A stretch of 64,000 bases of DNA, from assembly GCA_017477325.1 (NCBI GenBank), contig JAFUWV010000002.1, forward strand, positions 1 through 64,000. Direction: 5' to 3'. This DNA comes from Paludibacteraceae bacterium (GTDB lineage Bacteria > Bacteroidota > Bacteroidia > Bacteroidales > Paludibacteraceae). Position 1 is the first letter of the stretch; each line of letters begins with the position of its first letter. A program made the position numbers and the translations under genes. Of this stretch, positions 34,479-43,565 are shown in pieces. The notes beneath the pieces were generated by a model. The model was not told where the DNA came from. It searched no databases and worked only from the letters and a program-made list of their open reading frames with translations.

Positions 34479-35975
34479 ATGATTTACGACAATAAAATAT
34501 TGCTTGGTAAAGGCGACCGCCAGGTCTTCCTCTACCCGCGTATGGCTAATCGCCACGGACTCATCGCTGGTGCTACTGGCACAGGTAAGACTATTACACT
34601 CGAAGTGATGGCTGAAGCCTTCTCTGACCTCGGTGTACCTGTTTTCCTTGCTGATGTAAAGGGCGATATATCAGGTATGTCTCTCGCTGGACAGATGAAC
34701 GAAAGTCTGCAGAAACGTCTCTCTAAGATGGGCATCACCGATTTCTCTTTCAAAGCTTTCCCCGTGCGGTTCTGGGATGTATACGGAGAAGCCGGTCACC
34801 CCGTACGTACTACAATCAGTGAAATGGGACCCATGCTCCTCTCACGCCTCTTAGGGCTCAGCGAGGTGCAGGAGGGAGTACTCAACATTGTCTTCCGCAT
34901 CGCTGATGACAAAGGTCTCCTACTCATCGACATGAAGGATCTTCGCTCTATGCTTCAGTATTGCGCACAGCATGCGAAGGATTTTATGACCGACTACGGC
35001 ACCATGACTTCGCAGTCTCTCGGAGCCATACAACGTGCTCTCTTGGCGCTTGAGAACGAGGGCGGAGAACTGTTCTTCGGAGAACCTGCTCTCGACATCT
35101 TCGACTGGATGCAGTGCGATACGCAAGGCAAAGGCTATGTCAATATCCTCAATTGCGTCCGCCTCTTCCAGCACCCGCTCCTCTATTCCACCTTCATACT
35201 GTGGCTATTGTCCGAACTGTTCGAACAGCTGCCGGAGGCGGGCGACCTTGACAAACCCAAGATGGTCTTCTTCTTCGATGAAGCACACCTCCTCTTCAAC
35301 GATGCACCAAAGGTACTTGTCCAGAAGGTCGAGCAAGTGGTGAAACTCATTCGCTCCAAAGGTGTGGGTGTTTATTTCATCACTCAGTCACCCTCCGACC
35401 TGCCTCAGACCGTGCTCGCGCAACTCTCCAACCGGGTTCAGCATGCCCTGCGTGCTTACACTCCTGCTGAACAGAAGGCCGTACGTGCTGCCGCACAGTC
35501 TTTCCGCCCCAACCCTGCCTTCCGCACAGAAGATGCTATCACCGACCTCGGAGTAGGCGAAGCACTTATCTCCTGTCTCGACGAAGAGGGCAAACCACAA
35601 ATGGTAGAGCGGACAAAGGTCATCTGCCCGCAGAGCAGCATGTCTGCTATCGACGACCAGACACGTCTGTCTATCATCAGGCAGAGCAACCTCTATGGTA
35701 AATACGACCGGCAGGTTGACAGGCAGTCGGCTTACGAAGACCTGCAGAGAATATCTGCAGAGGAAGAGCGCGCTAAACAAGCCGCCCAGCCTACCCCTAC
35801 TCGTCAGACCACTTACCAGAGGCCGTACACTATGCCACGCACCACTTACACCCAACCTAGACGTACTACCACCCGACGCACCACAGCCAACCCGCTCAAC
35901 TCAATGGCTAACACCATCGGACGCGAGGTGGGCAAGTCGCTTGTTCGTGGTCTCATGGGACTACTCAAGTTCTAA
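34479..35975 (+). CDS. HerA-like (DUF853 family) ATPase
   Basis: The 498-residue cytoplasmic protein has a Walker A motif GATGTGKT (about 31-38), a Walker [10 protein letters not shown] (about 263-271) and the [31 protein letters not shown] region typical of DUF853 ATPases related to HerA/FtsK translocases. The C-terminal 80 residues are a basic, Thr/Arg/Gln-rich linker (about 420-480) ending in a hydrophobic helix (GLMGLLKF). The exact role is unknown; DNA translocation is inferred from the family. It has its own promoter. Confidence 0.85.
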   Translation: MIYDNKILLGKGDRQVFLYPRMANRHGLIAGATGTGKTITLEVMAEAFSDLGVPVFLADVKGDISGMSLAGQMNESLQKRLSKMGITDFSFKAFPVRFWDVYGEAGHPVRTTISEMGPMLLSRLLGLSEVQEGVLNIVFRIADDKGLLLIDMKDLRSMLQYCAQHAKDFMTDYGTMTSQSLGAIQRALLALENEGGELFFGEPALDIFDWMQCDTQGKGYVNILNCVRLFQHPLLYSTFILWLLSELFEQLPEAGDLDKPKMVFFFDEAHLLFNDAPKVLVQKVEQVVKLIRSKGVGVYFITQSPSDLPQTVLAQLSNRVQHALRAYTPAEQKAVRAAAQSFRPNPAFRTEDAITDLGVGEALISCLDEEGKPQMVERTKVICPQSSMSAIDDQTRLSIIRQSNLYGKYDRQVDRQSAYEDLQRISAEEERAKQAAQPTPTRQTTYQRPYTMPRTTYTQPRRTTTRRTTANPLNSMANTIGREVGKSLVRGLMGLLKF

Positions 35976-35979
35976 AATA

Positions 35980-36050
35980 ATCTTAGTATTTCTAGAACAT
36001 CTATAACTACTAGAACTACTAGAAAGACTATAAAAAACTAACAACAACCA
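35980..36050. repeat. CTAGAA simple repeat
   Basis: The gap before the 36065 gene is made of degenerate repeats of CTAGAA, TAGAACTACTAGAA and similar units. No promoter was recognised in it. Confidence 0.5.
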
Positions 36051-36064
36051 AAAACAACTCAACA

Positions 36065-36679
36065 ATGAAAAAGAATATTCTTACCCTTGCTGCTGTACTC
36101 GCTGTAAGCAGCATCTTTGCTCTCGAACCCGTTACGCTCAACGGAAAGTTCAATATCAAGAAGCAGAAAGGCACAGTGGCTCTCTTTAGTTTCGACTGGA
36201 GCAAGACGCAAGTAGGCAGTATCGATGACGGAGTGTTTGTCAATACCCCTGTACCCATCGACGAGTATCTTCTCAAACAGGACGAACAGAAAAAGGCCGA
36301 TGGTAAACCGGAAGATGCCAACTACGTGAAAGACTGGCCTGGTATCAAACAAGAAGCCGAAGAACTCTTCAAGAAAGCTTGGAACAAAGAGTTCAAGAAG
36401 GGCATGCAGCTCACTCGTAACGCTGCCGAAGCAGGCTACGAAATCGTCTTTGTTATCGAGGGACTCGACTTTGGAAACATAGCAGGCTCTATGTTCGGAT
36501 GGGGCAATGCTGGTGGCGCCATCATCAAAGGCTATGCTACTCTCGTTGAAAAAGCCTCTGGTGCAGAAGTGCTCCGTATTGACATCAATCATGTACAAGG
36601 TCCGGGACACTTCTCCGACCGCATACGTACCACGTTGGTACTCAATGCCCTGGTTGACGAAATAGAAGATGCTTATTGA
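36065..36679 (+). CDS. Exported protein of unknown function
   Basis: The 204-residue protein begins with a signal peptide (MKKNILTLAAVLAVSSIFA, cleavage about 19-20). The mature protein is Lys-rich, with an alpha/beta pattern and a glycine-rich segment near 135-150 (GSMFGWGNAGGAIIKG) that could be a loop or amphipathic hinge. No family recognised. It lies 89 nt after the HerA-like ATPase and is followed by three hairpins. Confidence 0.75.
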   Translation: MKKNILTLAAVLAVSSIFALEPVTLNGKFNIKKQKGTVALFSFDWSKTQVGSIDDGVFVNTPVPIDEYLLKQDEQKKADGKPEDANYVKDWPGIKQEAEELFKKAWNKEFKKGMQLTRNAAEAGYEIVFVIEGLDFGNIAGSMFGWGNAGGAIIKGYATLVEKASGAEVLRIDINHVQGPGHFSDRIRTTLVLNALVDEIEDAY

Positions 36680-36734
36680 AAACCCGGCACTAAAAGTCTG
36701 AAACCGGACTCTCAATCCGGACACTAAAAACCAA

Positions 36735-36861
36735 AGACCGTAAATCTACCACCCAAACGGTCTCTTGATGACGAGTACTTATCCCCCCTTGCCATTGTCT
36801 TATCTCGTCATCATACAAGTAGAGGCGTATTCCTTTTAGAATACGCCTCTACTACTTTTTT
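36735..36861 (+). terminator. Stack of three hairpins; the last is a terminator
   Basis: Hairpin 1: AGACCGT (36735-36741) with ACGGTCT (36757-36763). Hairpin 2: TGATGACGAG (36766-36775) with CTCGTCATCA (36804-36813). Hairpin 3: a perfect 14-bp GTAGAGGCGTATTC (36819-36832) with its complement (36839-36852), followed by a T-run (36856-36861). The third should terminate the 36065 gene. Confidence 0.7.
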
Positions 36862-36873
36862 GCCTCAAAGCAA

Positions 36874-36919
36874 TCTATTCTCCGACAGCGCAGCGGTCTA
36901 TTCTCCGACAGCGCAGCGG
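36874..36919. repeat. 23-bp tandem duplication
   Basis: Two identical 23-bp copies of TCTATTCTCCGACAGCGCAG plus CGG (36874-36896 and 36897-36919) lie just beyond the 3' end of efp. The AGCGCAGCGGTCT part resembles 26199-26212. Confidence 0.75.
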
Positions 36920-36931
36920 TCTAACCTCTGT

Positions 36932-37498
36932 TTATTGCTTTACGCGCTCGCAGTAACTGCCGTCACGTGTATCTACGCGTACAATCTCGCCCTCGTTGAT
37001 AAACAGGGGCACGCGTATCTCAGCACCTGTCTCAAGCTTGGCAGGCTTCAGAGTGTTGGTCGCAGTATCGCCTTTCAAACCGGGCTCAGTATATACTATC
37101 TGCAGTTCTACTTTGGTAGGCAGTTCGGCAAACAATACTGTGTCGGTAGAAGCATCACTTACTACGTCGCATACCATACCCTCTTTCAGATAGTCAACAC
37201 CGGTAATCAGGTCGTGAGCAATAGGAATCTGCTCGTAAGTCTCTTGGTTCATGAAGATGTAGTCTACACCCTCTTGATACAGATACTGATACGGACGACG
37301 CTCTACGCGTACATCCTCCAGCTTCTCACCAATATTGAAGCGGCGCTCAAGCACACGGCCGTCAACCACATCTTTGAACTTGACACGCATAATGGTGTTG
37401 CCCTTGCCGGGTTTAACATGAAGAAATTCAATTACGAAATACAAACGGCCGTCCATACGAATGCAAACGCCGTTCTTGATGTCTTGGGAGTTAATCAT
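36932..37498 (-). CDS. efp: Translation elongation factor P
   Basis: The 188-residue protein has the three EF-P domains: KOW-like N-terminal (1-65), central OB (about 66-130) and C-terminal OB (about 131-188). The tip of domain I is VKPGKGN with Lys32, the residue that enters the ribosomal peptidyl-transferase site to relieve stalling on proline runs. Length and conserved motifs (GKGNTIMRVK, LKGDTATNTLKPA) fit a normal EF-P. A weak -7 box lies at 37562-37569. Confidence 0.95.
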   Translation of the reverse strand: MINSQDIKNGVCIRMDGRLYFVIEFLHVKPGKGNTIMRVKFKDVVDGRVLERRFNIGEKLEDVRVERRPYQYLYQEGVDYIFMNQETYEQIPIAHDLITGVDYLKEGMVCDVVSDASTDTVLFAELPTKVELQIVYTEPGLKGDTATNTLKPAKLETGAEIRVPLFINEGEIVRVDTRDGSYCERVKQ

Positions 37499-37561
37499 AA
37501 AATAATCTATTTAGTTATTTAACATGAGTTCTTTATAAGTAATAATACACATCTTCATTAT

Positions 37562-37569
37562 CAAATATA
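37562..37569 (-). promoter_or_regulatory. Possible -7 box of efp
   Basis: TATATTTG on the minus strand fits TAnnTTTG, but no clear TTG lies at the correct -33 distance. The leader would be about 60 nt. Confidence 0.45.
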
Positions 37570-37727
37570 AATTAGTTAGTTTAGAGTGAATGTTATTGCA
37601 CAAGCATCATTGGTTGGACTTACAAACTGTTTTTTGTAATAGTTTCAACTTCTTCATTACTATCACAACTCGTCAAGTAAAGTAAAGGGAATAAGTAAGG
37701 ATATAACTAAATTTTTTTTCATTGTAA

Positions 37728-38168
37728 TTATAATGATAGAATCATACATGAGAATTCTATTAAGATATATATGTTGTATGTTTTATTCCAATCTAACATT
37801 GATTTTTTCGACCTAAATAGAGGGAACGCGTTTGATAATAACTTATAGAACAATACAAAATCACACACGTATATGCCATATTTATTTATTGGTGTTGGTA
37901 AAGATAATAGAAACAACACTGAATAATCAAGCAACAAAAGTAGCGTGTACGAAAATTTAAGTCGTTTACTATTATCATAGGTGTTTATCATGATGATACC
38001 CACAATAAGATATATAGTAAACATTAATATTATACTAACTTTGAAATATACAAAGGGTAAGTGTTGAGATTTGCATACTGAAAAAAAGGGAATCAACAAT
38101 AATGGTATTGAATCTAAAAATAAAATTTTAAATAAACGAACATGCTCTATTTTCTGTAATGTTTTCAT
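37728..38168 (-). CDS. Small multi-pass membrane protein, unknown function
   Basis: The start at ATG 38168 is preferred for its A-rich upstream bases; the ATG at 38198 would add ten residues. The 146-residue product has about four hydrophobic helices (near 20-35, 45-65, 75-95 and 130-145) and few charged residues. No family recognised. It is clearly more AT-rich than its neighbours, like the 1-3.2 kb genes, suggesting a transferred or fast-evolving gene. A consensus promoter supports expression. Confidence 0.6.
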   Translation of the reverse strand: MKTLQKIEHVRLFKILFLDSIPLLLIPFFSVCKSQHLPFVYFKVSIILMFTIYLIVGIIMINTYDNSKRLKFSYTLLLLLDYSVLFLLSLPTPINKYGIYVCDFVLFYKLLSNAFPLFRSKKSMLDWNKTYNIYILIEFSCMILSL

Positions 38169-38218
38169 TTTACATTTTTTACGAATAAAAATAGGCATAA
38201 AGCCAAAAATTTCCGCTG

Positions 38219-38250
38219 CAAAGATAATATAAAATCCTCAATCTCACAAA
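38219..38250 (-). promoter_or_regulatory. Promoter of the small membrane protein
   Basis: On the minus strand TTTG (38247-38250), a 20-bp spacer and TATCTTTG (38219-38226): exact consensus. Confidence 0.75.
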
Positions 38251-38334
38251 TGTTTGTTTCTTTGCTTGTTGGATTCCTACTCTGCAGAGTTTATTCCGTA
38301 CTTGCATATTTATGCGGAAATTGCTATCTTTGCA

Positions 38335-38342
38335 CTCTCTAA
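38335..38342 (+). promoter_or_regulatory. -7 box of the MarC-family gene
   Basis: TATCTTTG at 38335-38342, 39 nt before the ATG. The base group 20 bp upstream is TATG, a poor -33 match. Confidence 0.6.
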
Positions 38343-38380
38343 TATCAACCTACCAATCTTAAAAACAATCAAACATATCT

Positions 38381-39055
38381 ATGAATTGGACTTATGTGAT
38401 GCAGATAGCAAGCGCCTTTGTGATGCTCTTCGCTATTATTGACCCTCTTGGCAGTATGCCTATCGTACTCAATCTCGAGCAGAAGGGCGACAAAGTGAAT
38501 GCCTGGAAAGTTACTATCGCCACCTTTCTCTTGATGCTTGCCTTCCTCTTTGCAGGTGAGTGGATGCTGCGACTCTTCCATATCGATATCGAGTCTTTCG
38601 CTGTGGCAGGTGCTTTCGTCATCTTTCTGATGGCTATAGAAATGGTATGCGATGTGGAGATATTCAAAAACAATGGTCCTCAGGGCTCTTCATCTATTGT
38701 TCCGCTTGCCTTTCCCCTCTTCGCAGGTCCGGGTGTGATGACAGCATTGCTCTCACTGCGTTCTGAATATGATTCATGGGTTATCGTCATTGCCCTTATG
38801 ATAAACATGATAGCCGTATGGCTTGTATGCCACTCTACTAAGTTTATCCAGCGTATGCTTGGTGAGAGCGGCATTTATATCATTCGTAAGTTCTTCGGCA
38901 TCATTGTGATGGCTATTGCTGTCAAGTTGTTTGCCTCCAATGTAATGGTCGCTGTACACAAGTTCCGCAAGGCTACATCTACCGACCCTGTGCAAGTGAC
39001 CGTAGTGCAACCCGCAACTGATACTGTTGCAATACCTATTGATACTATTAAATAA
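38381..39055 (+). CDS. MarC/YhgN-family inner-membrane protein
   Basis: The 224-residue protein has about six transmembrane helices and the MarC features FAIIDPLGSMPIVL near residue 16 and PLAFPLFAGPG near 110. The family is widespread in inner membranes; proposed transport roles are not proven. The last 30 residues form a soluble tail. A -7 box lies 39 nt upstream and a thioredoxin-like lipoprotein gene follows after 34 nt. Confidence 0.88.
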   Translation: MNWTYVMQIASAFVMLFAIIDPLGSMPIVLNLEQKGDKVNAWKVTIATFLLMLAFLFAGEWMLRLFHIDIESFAVAGAFVIFLMAIEMVCDVEIFKNNGPQGSSSIVPLAFPLFAGPGVMTALLSLRSEYDSWVIVIALMINMIAVWLVCHSTKFIQRMLGESGIYIIRKFFGIIVMAIAVKLFASNVMVAVHKFRKATSTDPVQVTVVQPATDTVAIPIDTIK

Positions 39056-39089
39056 TGAGAAGTGAATAATTAGAGTTAAGAACAAGAAT

Positions 39090-40151
39090 ATGAAAAAAAT
39101 AGTTTTTATCTGCTGTGTGGCAGCAATGGCCGTCTCCTGTACTTCTCCTTCTTTCCGAGTTGAAGGCAGCATAGCCGGTGCAGAAGGCAAAACTCTATAT
39201 CTCGACCTTCTCGGACTGAACAAAACCGTCACTCTTGACTCTGTTCTTCTGAAAGCCGATGGGCGCTTCCGCTTCAGGCAGCAGTCGCCTGAGTATTCCG
39301 AACTCTATCGCCTTCGTCTCGACCGTAATCTTCTCGTCTTTGCTATCGACTCCGCAGAACATCTTTCAGTTAGCACTACCTCTGATAGTCTGACCTATGC
39401 TGCGGTCGAAGGGTCAGACAAGACAAACCAAATCACCGCCCTTCGCAAGTCCTTGCGCCAATCTCCTTTAGATGAACATAAGCAGTATGCACGCAAAGTC
39501 ATTCTGTCCGACCCGCGCTCTATTGTCGCTTATTACGCACTCTTTCAGCAGAAAGCAGGACAGTTTGTCTTCGACCTTTACGACAAATCCGACCGCCCCT
39601 ACTTCTCTGCAGTGGCAACAGCATGGAATGCTTTTATGCCTGACAACCCGCGAAGCAAGTCTGTGTACCGTCTCACCCTCGATGCTATTCAGCAAGAGCG
39701 TCAAGAAGCAAACCGCGAGGCTATGCGACAGTTTATAGCAGCATCAGAAAATAGTTTTCTCGACATCTCTCTCATGGATGAGAATGGCAAACTCCGGTAT
39801 CTGAGCGACCTTAAGGGAAAACCGTTTGTGCTTGACTTCTCTGCTATCGCAATGGAGAAATCATCTGCCTACATCTTCGAACTTCGGGAACTCTACAACC
39901 GGTTCAACCCGAAAGGACTTGAGATATACAGCGTCAGTGCCGACCAGAACAGACTGCTTTGGGAAGATTCCGCTCAGAACCTGCCATGGATAACTGTTCG
40001 AGGAGAAAACGCAATGTATGAGCAGTGCTTCACCGACTACAACGTACAATCCATTCCTACCCTCTTCCTTTTCAACAAACGAGGAGAAATAGAAGGACGC
40101 TACACCGACTTCACTGCTTTAAGCAAAGCTATAGAGAAATGCTTCAACTGA
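39090..40151 (+). CDS. Lipoprotein with N-terminal DUF4369-like and redox-inactive thioredoxin-like domain
   Basis: The 353-residue protein has a lipoprotein signal (Ala-Val-Ser-Cys, Cys about 17), then a beta-rich N-terminal domain like DUF4369 (about 20-110), a helical middle, and a TlpA/thioredoxin-like domain (about 225-353). The cis-proline SIPTLFLF is present, but where WCxxC is expected the sequence is LDFSAIAMEKSSAY, with no cysteine. It therefore cannot do disulfide chemistry there and may bind peptides or act as a scaffold. Its end overlaps queG by 13 nt. Confidence 0.82.
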   Translation: MKKIVFICCVAAMAVSCTSPSFRVEGSIAGAEGKTLYLDLLGLNKTVTLDSVLLKADGRFRFRQQSPEYSELYRLRLDRNLLVFAIDSAEHLSVSTTSDSLTYAAVEGSDKTNQITALRKSLRQSPLDEHKQYARKVILSDPRSIVAYYALFQQKAGQFVFDLYDKSDRPYFSAVATAWNAFMPDNPRSKSVYRLTLDAIQQERQEANREAMRQFIAASENSFLDISLMDENGKLRYLSDLKGKPFVLDFSAIAMEKSSAYIFELRELYNRFNPKGLEIYSVSADQNRLLWEDSAQNLPWITVRGENAMYEQCFTDYNVQSIPTLFLFNKRGEIEGRYTDFTALSKAIEKCFN

Positions 40152-41029
40152 GCCGTGTGCTTGATATGGCGGCTGCCTCAGGCTTCGATTGTGCAGGGGT
40201 AGCCAAAGCCAAGCGACTTGACCATGATGCTCTTATACTGCAGCAGTGGCTGCAATTAGGGCACCACGGCTCAATGGACTATATGACGCGGGATATTGAG
40301 AAACGTGTCAATCCTGAAGCATTGGTTCCGGGCTGCAAAAGTGTATTAGTCTGTCTTATCTCTTACCATAAAGCCCTGCACCGGGCAGCTGATGCACCAT
40401 TTATCTCAGAAAGCGGACTGTCTAAAACCGACTATCACTTAGTGGTAAAAGAGCGGCTGCAACAACTCGAGCAACTCATAACCGCACAATATGGTAACAA
40501 TGTCGTTTCAACGACTCACCAACACCTCTTTTGCGACTCTGCACCTATACTTGAGCGCCGTTGGGCACAACTGGCCGGACTCGGTGCTATCGGGAAAAAC
40601 AGACAACTTATAAACCCCGTATTCGGTTCATTCGTACATATCGGTATCTTGCTCTTGAATGAAGAAACTGACAAGTATAGCAGCCCCTTTGAAGAAGATC
40701 TCTGCTCCGACTGCCGGCAATGTCTCAAAGCATGCCCTACCGGAGCCCTGCGCTCTGACCCGTTTGACGCAAGGAAATGTATATCATACCTGACCATTGA
40801 AAGAAAAGAACAACTGCCTGAAATCTACAAAAAAGCTGTAGAAAACGTACTATATGGCTGCGACACTTGTGCTACAGTATGCCCCTATAACATTCATGCA
40901 ATGCCTACCACACACACACAACTGACTGCTAACGAGACATTGCTCCGTATGACAGCCGATGACTGGCAACAACTCTCTCGCAGACAAAAACTCAAACTGC
41001 TGCATCGATTAGCAAAGGATACACCGTAA
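40139..41029 (+). CDS. queG: Epoxyqueuosine reductase
   Basis: The start at ATG 40139 overlaps the upstream stop by 13 nt; the longer frame at 40025 extends into that gene and is rejected. The 296-residue enzyme has the cobalamin-binding part (GAIGKNRQLINPVFGSFVHIG) and two 4Fe-4S ferredoxin motifs (CSDCRQCLKACP and CDTCATVCPYN). It reduces epoxyqueuosine to queuosine in tRNAs with GUN anticodons. The tRNA-Asn(GTT) at 51418 is a predicted substrate in this window. Confidence 0.93.
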   Translation: MLQLSRVLDMAAASGFDCAGVAKAKRLDHDALILQQWLQLGHHGSMDYMTRDIEKRVNPEALVPGCKSVLVCLISYHKALHRAADAPFISESGLSKTDYHLVVKERLQQLEQLITAQYGNNVVSTTHQHLFCDSAPILERRWAQLAGLGAIGKNRQLINPVFGSFVHIGILLLNEETDKYSSPFEEDLCSDCRQCLKACPTGALRSDPFDARKCISYLTIERKEQLPEIYKKAVENVLYGCDTCATVCPYNIHAMPTTHTQLTANETLLRMTADDWQQLSRRQKLKLLHRLAKDTP

Positions 41030-41069
41030 ATTCAAACAGGAGTGTAACTCCGTTCTAATATAAAAAATC

Positions 41070-41528
41070 ATGAAACCATATTCCGAACTCCGAATTGCTC
41101 TTGCATCCGACCATGCAGGCTACAACCTCAAACAAAGCGTCATCAGTTATCTGACTGACAAAGGTGCTACCACTCACGATTTTGGATGCTTCTCCACCGA
41201 GAGTTGCGACTATCCTGACTTTGCCCACCCTATGGCTTCTGCTGTAGAGAAAGGCGAATATGATTTTGGCATCACCATCTGCTCTACCGGCAACGGCATC
41301 TGCATGACTGCCAACAAACACCAGGGAATCCGCGCTGCCCTCTGTTGGGACATACCTTTGGCACATCTTGCACGCCAACACAACAATGCCAACGTACTCG
41401 GACTGCCGGCCAACTTCATCTCCGAGCCGTTGGCTCTTCAACTCGTAGAAACTTTCTTTACCACTGACTTCGAAGGAGGCAGACACCTGAGAAGAATCAA
41501 TAAGATTCCTGTAAATTATGCAGAGTGA
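41070..41528 (+). CDS. rpiB: Ribose-5-phosphate isomerase B
   Basis: The 152-residue protein shows the RpiB/LacAB fold with ASDHAGYNLK near the N-terminus and the GxxICSTGNGICMTANKHQGIRAALCWD motif holding the active Cys near 72. It interconverts ribose-5-phosphate and ribulose-5-phosphate in the pentose phosphate pathway. It lies 40 nt after queG and overlaps the GTG start of the next gene by four bases (GTGA). Confidence 0.93.
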   Translation: MKPYSELRIALASDHAGYNLKQSVISYLTDKGATTHDFGCFSTESCDYPDFAHPMASAVEKGEYDFGITICSTGNGICMTANKHQGIRAALCWDIPLAHLARQHNNANVLGLPANFISEPLALQLVETFFTTDFEGGRHLRRINKIPVNYAE

Positions 41529-42508
41529 AGGTTGAAAAACAGAGAATGAACAGTACCTTTTCACGCATTGTAAATATTATCCGCTGCCGGCTGAGCTACC
41601 TTCTTGGTTGCCTTGGCATATATCACTTCCGCCACATGCCGGAATTTCTGTCGGTAGAGCCTGCCGACTGGTGTATGCTACATTGTCCTCAGTGCCCTGT
41701 CGGAATGAAAGAAAAATCTTTATCAGACAGGCACACTATGGATGAGCAGACTCTCAGGAAACTGCTTGATGACTGCCCTACCGTACACACTATTCAGTTC
41801 TTTTTTCAGGGAGAACCCCTACTGAACAACCATCTGCCGGAACTCATCCGCCTTGCCGGACAAAGACATATCTACACCATCGTCTCCACCAACGGCCTGC
41901 TCCTTACACCGCAATACGCACACCGACTTATTCAGTGCGGAACCGACCGCATCATTCTCTCCATTGATGGCTACACCGAATCTTCTTACTCTGAGTATCG
42001 TATTGGTGGCAGTCTCAGCAAAGCCCTTGAAGGACTTCGTCTGTTGGCAGAGGCAAAAACCCGACTGAAGGCTAAGACCATTATAGAATGGCAATGCCTG
42101 ATGCTCAAAAGCAATCAAGACGAATGGCAACTGCTTCGGGAAAACTATCGCCGCTTGGGTGCTGACAGGCTTACACTCAAGACTGCGCAATTCTACAATT
42201 TCGAACACGGCAATCCTCTCATGCCTGACGACGAACGGTTCTCTCGGTATAAACAGACCGCAAAAGGCACATATAAACTTAAGAAACCGTACCGAAACCA
42301 TTGTCTCAGGTTGTGGAGCGGAGCGGTGATCGATGCAGAGGGGAATGTACTCCCCTGTTGCTTCGACAAGATGCGAGAGCACAGTTTTGGCAATATCCAT
42401 ACCGGGAGTTTTCGTCAGATATGGCACTCGCAAAAAGCATATCTTTTCAGAAAACATATCATGCAGAATAGACAGTCTGTAAGCATTTGTCTTAACTGCA
42501 CAGAATAA
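41525..42508 (+). CDS. Radical SAM protein with SPASM-like C-terminus
   Basis: The GTG at 41525 overlaps the rpiB stop; an ATG at 41546 is the alternative. The 327-residue protein has the radical-SAM cluster motif CMLHCPQC (Cys50, 54, 57) and a C-terminal auxiliary cluster region (CLRLWSGAVIDAEGNVLPCC.. and ICLNC) of SPASM type. The target is unknown; SPASM enzymes usually modify peptides or use it as a secondary Fe-S site. No precursor peptide gene is seen nearby. It is the last gene of the queG/rpiB run. Confidence 0.87.
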   Translation: MKVEKQRMNSTFSRIVNIIRCRLSYLLGCLGIYHFRHMPEFLSVEPADWCMLHCPQCPVGMKEKSLSDRHTMDEQTLRKLLDDCPTVHTIQFFFQGEPLLNNHLPELIRLAGQRHIYTIVSTNGLLLTPQYAHRLIQCGTDRIILSIDGYTESSYSEYRIGGSLSKALEGLRLLAEAKTRLKAKTIIEWQCLMLKSNQDEWQLLRENYRRLGADRLTLKTAQFYNFEHGNPLMPDDERFSRYKQTAKGTYKLKKPYRNHCLRLWSGAVIDAEGNVLPCCFDKMREHSFGNIHTGSFRQIWHSQKAYLFRKHIMQNRQSVSICLNCTE

Positions 42509-42510
42509 AC

Positions 42511-42542
42511 CTTGTCTATTTGAAAATCTTGCAGTACCTTTG
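42511..42542 (+). promoter_or_regulatory. Promoter of ddl
   Basis: CTTG (42511-42514), a 20-bp spacer and TACCTTTG (42535-42542). It lies around the longer candidate start at 42520, confirming that ddl begins at the ATG 42574. Confidence 0.85.
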
Positions 42543-42573
42543 CACAACTAAACAAAGCAAATTCTTCAAACTC

Positions 42574-43548
42574 ATGAAACGTAAAATAGCAATAGTAGCA
42601 GGAGGTGACACCTCCGAACATGAAGTGTCACTGCGCAGTGCCGCAGGAATACTCTCTTTCATTGACAAAAACTTATACGATGCCAAGATAGTAGTAATGC
42701 GCGGCTCTGATTGGCAAGTATATCTTGATGACACTGAGAAAGTGCCTATCGACAAAAACGATTTCTCATACATGGCCAATGGTGAGCGTCAAGATTTCGA
42801 CTTTGCATATATCACTATTCATGGAGCTCCCGGCGAAAACGGTCTTCTGCAGGGCTACTTTGATATGCTTCATATTCCATACTCTTGCTGCGGAGTCCTG
42901 GCAGCAGCTCTCACTTACAACAAGTTCGCATGCAACCATTATCTTCAGAACTTCGGTTTCAACATCGCACATTCCATATTGCTGCGCAAAGGACATCAAA
43001 TCAAGAATAAACGCGTTATAGACGAAATCGGTCTGCCCTGTTTCATTAAGAGCAATGTGGGTGGCAGTAGTTTTGGTTGCACCAAAGTGAAAACCGAAGA
43101 GCAGATACAACCTGCCATCTCCCTTGCTATGGGAGAAGGCGGCGAAGTGATAATCGAAGCCTTCATGAAAGGTACAGAAGTTACCTGCGGTATGTATAAG
43201 ACTCAGCAGAAATCTGTCATATTCCCACTCACAGAGGTTGTCTCACACAATGAGTATTTCGACTACAAAGCCAAATACAATGGCGAGTCCGATGAGATAA
43301 CTCCTGCACGCATCTCCACCGAACTAACTCAGCAAATACAGCAGGCTACATCACAATTGTACGACATCATTGGCTGTCAAGGCATCATTCGTACCGACTA
43401 TATCATCCTTGAGAACGGACAAGTCAATCTCATGGAAGTCAACACAACTCCCGGAATGACAGCCACCAGTTTCATTCCGCAGCAAGTCCGTGCAGCCGGT
43501 ATGCAGATGAAAGATGTGCTCACCGACATCATTGAAGATAAGTTTTAA
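42574..43548 (+). CDS. ddl: D-alanine--D-alanine ligase
   Basis: The 324-residue ATP-grasp enzyme begins MKRKIAIVAGGDTSEHEVSLRS; the GGxSxEHEVSL substrate motif fits Ddl. Further conserved parts are the ATP-binding GSSFGCTKV loop, the EAFMKGTEVTCGM segment and the C-terminal NTTPGMTATSFIP. It joins two D-alanines for peptidoglycan precursor synthesis in the cytoplasm. A promoter overlaps the upstream longer start, and the polyprenyl synthase gene follows after 17 nt. Confidence 0.95.
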   Translation: MKRKIAIVAGGDTSEHEVSLRSAAGILSFIDKNLYDAKIVVMRGSDWQVYLDDTEKVPIDKNDFSYMANGERQDFDFAYITIHGAPGENGLLQGYFDMLHIPYSCCGVLAAALTYNKFACNHYLQNFGFNIAHSILLRKGHQIKNKRVIDEIGLPCFIKSNVGGSSFGCTKVKTEEQIQPAISLAMGEGGEVIIEAFMKGTEVTCGMYKTQQKSVIFPLTEVVSHNEYFDYKAKYNGESDEITPARISTELTQQIQQATSQLYDIIGCQGIIRTDYIILENGQVNLMEVNTTPGMTATSFIPQQVRAAGMQMKDVLTDIIEDKF

Positions 43549-43565
43549 TTATAACCCCACCTGCC

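Noticed and set aside
36860..37522. Plus-strand frame over efp.
   Set aside because: EF-P on the minus strand is unmistakable; the plus frame has no homology pattern.
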